Part shown: piece by piece, positions 61,524 to 64,000 of the stretch
Position numbering within the stretch: position 1 is the first letter of the stretch
Layout of the letters: the number at the start of each line of letters is the position of its first letter
Origin: DATBJJ01 sp036556425
GTDB taxonomy: Bacteria > Acidobacteriota > Vicinamibacteria > Vicinamibacterales > 2-12-FULL-66-21
Assembly (NCBI GenBank): GCA_036556425.1
Contig: DATBJJ010000120.1
Span: 16,540 to 80,539, forward strand
Length of the DNA: 64,000 nt
Direction: 5' to 3'
The notes under the pieces: generated by a model
The model's database searches: none
Seen by the model: only the letters and a program-made list of their open reading frames with translations
What the model was told of the DNA's origin: nothing
Program-made: the position numbers and the translations under genes

Positions 61524-61601
61524 ACCACCCCCGGGACTCGGTACCGGAATATGAGTGTGAGGGGTGGTTCTATCTCAGCGGCCGGAACGAGTCAAGAGGA
61601 G

Positions 61602-64000
61602 TTAGGGTTTCGGCCTGACCGCCCACGTTACGGCATTGACGAGGAGCGTCTTGAACGCGGCGTGATCGTGAACGCGTTCGTCGTGCCCGAGCGTGATGCC
61701 GACGATGCGAGCCGTGGCGTGCTTCGTCGTCCAGACCGCGGGGTGGGGCTTTTTGAATCGCACGCTCGGCGACGTCTCCGCGAGGACCTCCATCGGGGCG
61801 GCGCCGGCCGGCACCTTCTCCGGCTCGGCATTCAGATAGTAGAGCTCGTCCTCGACGTCGAACGACGCCGGGACGCCCTTCATGATGGGATGCTCCGGCT
61901 TCACGGCGTTCACGGAGAACTTCGCGATGCGATCGTGGCCGCGCGCGCCGCCGCCGACGATCGTGGCGTTCAGCTCGGGCCAGTCTGGAAAGCCGTACCA
62001 CGTCCCCGGGTGGAGCATGACGATGCCCTTGCCCGCGGCGGCGAAATCGAACAGCGCTTTTCGATACGCCGGCGTATCGAAGAACTGGCGATTGACGCTG
62101 ATGACCGCGACGTCGGCGTTCGGAAGCTCCATCGCCGCCTGATCGCGATCCTCGGTGTAGTTCACGCTGAAACCGGCGGCGCTGAGCGTCGCGCCATCCG
62201 TCTCGCCGAAGAACTTTCCGAAGTTGTGCGAGCTGCCGCCCGCAATGATGAGCACTTTTCGTTTGCCCGGCGCCCACACGATCGGCTTCGATTCCGGCAG
62301 CGGGCTGTCGCCGCGCCCGCCCTCCTTCGGTCCGGTTGCCGGAGCGGTCTGGACGCCGGCGGCCGGCTCGCTGCTCAGCGTGATCGCGAGCGTGCACGGC
62401 ACGATGTCGTTGTCGTAGCTCTCGAGGACGATCTTCGACACCGCGGCGCGCTTCCCGAGATTCAGCGCGAAGTATCGCACCTGACCGCGCCGTGTGAAGT
62501 CGCCCGCGTCGACGCTGAGCGGCACGCTCGCGCGCGTGAACGCGTCGGCGATGTGCTCGCCGTTCTTGAGCACGTGCTCCTCGCTGGTGCCGTCCGCGAA
62601 CTGGGCGATGAGCTTCATCGCCGGCATGCCGCGCGTGCGATCGCCGCCGACGGGCCACGCCCATCCGCCGACGCCGCCGAGAACGTGCACGCTTGCGGCG
62701 ACCGAGCCCACCGGAATCTCTACGCGCTGCGGAAGATCGTCGGAGAGGTTGCCGGTTCCCGGACCGCCCTTCAACGCCACGAAGTTCATGCCGTTCGGCG
62801 CCCGCGCGGGATCCATGACGAAGAACGGAACGCCCGCGACGGTCACGTCGCCGAACCGGTGCAGCGTCACGGTCTCGTCGCGTTCATCTTCGCGCCGCAG
62901 GCCGCGCCGGCTGTCCGCGTTGTACGCGCTCCGCAGATCCGCGACGCGGAACCTGCCCGAGTCCCCTTCGATGAAGGTCAGGATGTCGCGAAGCGCTTCG
63001 GCGCCCAGGTTCTCGAGCCCCTCCGGCATGACGGAGAGCCGTGTGTTCTCGCGCGACGCGATCTCCTCTTTCTTGATCTCGACGTCGCCGCTCGGGCTGC
63101 GCAGCGTGAGGCTCGTCGCGTTCTCGGCCGCGACCGCGCCGGAGAGCGTCTCCCCCTTCTTCGTCGTCACGTTCCAGAGCCAGTAGCTCGGATCGACTTC
63201 GCGATTCGGATCGATGATCTGCGCGAGGAGCGCCGCGCGCCCGTGGGACCCCATGCCGTTGAGCGGCGGGCCGACCTCGCTCTTGCCCACGTCGCCGAGC
63301 TTGTGGCAGCTCGAGCACGTGCCCGTGAAGAGCGCCTTCCCTTTCGCGGCGTCGCCCGGCTTCTCGACTTCGGGCGTCAGCGCCGCGATGACGTCGCTCT
63401 TCTGCTTCGACGCGGGATTGAGCTTGTCGAGGAGCGCCGCCGCGCGCCGCGCGACGTCTCGATTCGGATGCGTCCGCAGCCGTGAGACGTTCGCCGGACC
63501 GAGATTAGCTGCCGTGATCTTCCCGGCCTCCAGCGCCGCAAGCAGCGCGGTCGTCGATTCCGGGCGCCTGACGATCTGATCGAACACGGGCGTCGATCGC
63601 GTCCTCGCGAGCACGCCGATCAACACCGCATTCGCGTCGGAGCTCGGGTTGTCGCCGAGCGCGGCAACGAGGCTCGTCTTGAGCGACGGCGACGCGTCCG
63701 GACTTGCCAGGATGCTCTCGATGGCCGAGAGCGTGTGAGTGCGGGTCGTCGGAACGGTGAGCAGGCTCGACGCGATGTCGGCGCGGCGTTGGTCGGTCGC
63801 GCTCGTGGACGCGAGCTCACCCCCAAGCTTGGCTGCGAGATTGGCCGCGCTCGTCGCGAGCGCGCCCTCGTTCGCCCATCGCGCGACGACGGCGACGGCA
63901 AACATGTTGGTGGCCGGGTCGTCGAGCAGCGCCGCGAGCGCGCGCCGCATCGGCTCGTCCACCGTCAAGGAGCCGTTTTCCATTCGCGCGACCGCGCGAA
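61602..64000 (-). CDS. HEAT-repeat / cytochrome c / ThuA-type fusion protein (N-terminus outside window)
   Basis: At least 793 residues are visible. The frame remains open past the Met at 63983 to the window edge, so the start lies outside. The first roughly 210 residues are HEAT-like repeats. The haem site follows in TGTCSSCHKLGDVGKSEVGP with a GPPLNGMGSHGR block. A PVC-type short domain (RRFRVADLRSAYNADSR-like) then gives way to an NPCBM-like beta-sandwich (PQRVEIPVGSVAASVHVLGG, VPLSVDAGDFTRRGQ). The C-terminus is a ThuA domain (KVLIIAGGSSHNFGKFFGET, VMLHPGTWYGFPDW, VWTTKHATARIVGITLGHDE), a fold tied to trehalose/sugar utilisation. Probably an exported sugar oxidoreductase; activity is not established. 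Confidence 0.82.
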   Translation of the reverse strand, partial: RAVARMENGSLTVDEPMRRALAALLDDPATNMFAVAVVARWANEGALATSAANLAAKLGGELASTSATDQRRADIASSLLTVPTTRTHTLSAIESILASPDASPSLKTSLVAALGDNPSSDANAVLIGVLARTRSTPVFDQIVRRPESTTALLAALEAGKITAANLGPANVSRLRTHPNRDVARRAAALLDKLNPASKQKSDVIAALTPEVEKPGDAAKGKALFTGTCSSCHKLGDVGKSEVGPPLNGMGSHGRAALLAQIIDPNREVDPSYWLWNVTTKKGETLSGAVAAENATSLTLRSPSGDVEIKKEEIASRENTRLSVMPEGLENLGAEALRDILTFIEGDSGRFRVADLRSAYNADSRRGLRREDERDETVTLHRFGDVTVAGVPFFVMDPARAPNGMNFVALKGGPGTGNLSDDLPQRVEIPVGSVAASVHVLGGVGGWAWPVGGDRTRGMPAMKLIAQFADGTSEEHVLKNGEHIADAFTRASVPLSVDAGDFTRRGQVRYFALNLGKRAAVSKIVLESYDNDIVPCTLAITLSSEPAAGVQTAPATGPKEGGRGDSPLPESKPIVWAPGKRKVLIIAGGSSHNFGKFFGETDGATLSAAGFSVNYTEDRDQAAMELPNADVAVISVNRQFFDTPAYRKALFDFAAAGKGIVMLHPGTWYGFPDWPELNATIVGGGARGHDRIAKFSVNAVKPEHPIMKGVPASFDVEDELYYLNAEPEKVPAGAAPMEVLAETSPSVRFKKPHPAVWTTKHATARIVGITLGHDERVHDHAAFKTLLVNAVTWAVRPKP

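Overview
The window reads as one contiguous piece of a GC-rich Gram-negative chromosome. The gene set points to an Acidobacteriota genome, most likely of the Vicinamibacteria type. This is inference from gene content, since no rRNA or other marker gene is present. The main pointers are a PadR regulator coupled to a long MacB/FtsX-type permease without its ATPase (the acidobacterial orphan-permease arrangement), large TonB-dependent receptors with an N-terminal carboxypeptidase-regulatory-like domain, winged-helix/ATPase and winged-helix/TPR regulators, HEAT-repeat proteins carrying a C-terminal CxxCH haem site, and many exported hydrolases. I see no tRNA, rRNA, CRISPR array, integrase, transposase or phage gene. 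Nothing marks the window as a mobile island.

Layout. 1-2.5 kb: the end of a barrel-like protein, a small outer-membrane barrel, and a beta-lactamase-fold protein whose catalytic residues are replaced. 2.6-11.7 kb: two related winged-helix/AAA regulators (one with and one without a helical-repeat tail) flanking a TonB receptor and a CPA2 cation/proton antiporter. 11.7-16.8 kb: exported oligoendopeptidase F, a penicillin-acylase-family hydrolase, and an exported atypical kinase-like protein translationally coupled to the acylase. 16.9-21.4 kb: DinB protein, a conserved hypothetical, a VOC-domain fusion, a MATE exporter and a membrane zinc peptidase. 21.4-25.0 kb: a three-subunit molybdenum hydroxylase operon preceded by a perfect 12-bp inverted repeat. 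25.0-26.0 kb: gene-free, built of nested palindromic repeats.

26.0-30.5 kb: a small exported protein and a roughly 1290-residue propeller/(PKD-PA14)x3 surface protein. 30.6-34.7 kb: the PadR-permease pair, whose leader is a long hairpin, and an exported sugar-phosphate-isomerase-like protein. 34.7-38.5 kb: a di-haem cytochrome, an ECF sigma factor and a winged-helix/TPR regulator. 38.7-46.0 kb: a tight five-gene operon (OmpA-type fusion, propeller lipoprotein, metzincin-like secreted protein, TPR protein, triple DUF3592 membrane protein) that I could not match to any described system. It is the best candidate here for an undescribed envelope machine. 46.2-49.1 kb: a TonB receptor with a Gly/Met-rich insert, ending in a 55-bp-armed palindrome made of 11-bp tandem repeats.

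49.1-54.0 kb: a divergent MocR-type regulator and membrane protein, a PhnB-like VOC protein, and several small exported or hypothetical proteins including an exported RraA-like protein. 54.1-64 kb: two HEAT/cytochrome proteins (one fused to ThuA and cut by the window edge), a ceramidase-like lipoprotein coupled to the first, and a metallopeptidase/WD40-like propeller/barrel protein. Overall the region is dominated by envelope and extracellular functions (uptake, hydrolysis, redox, sensing). Several genes have inverted repeats directly at their start codons.
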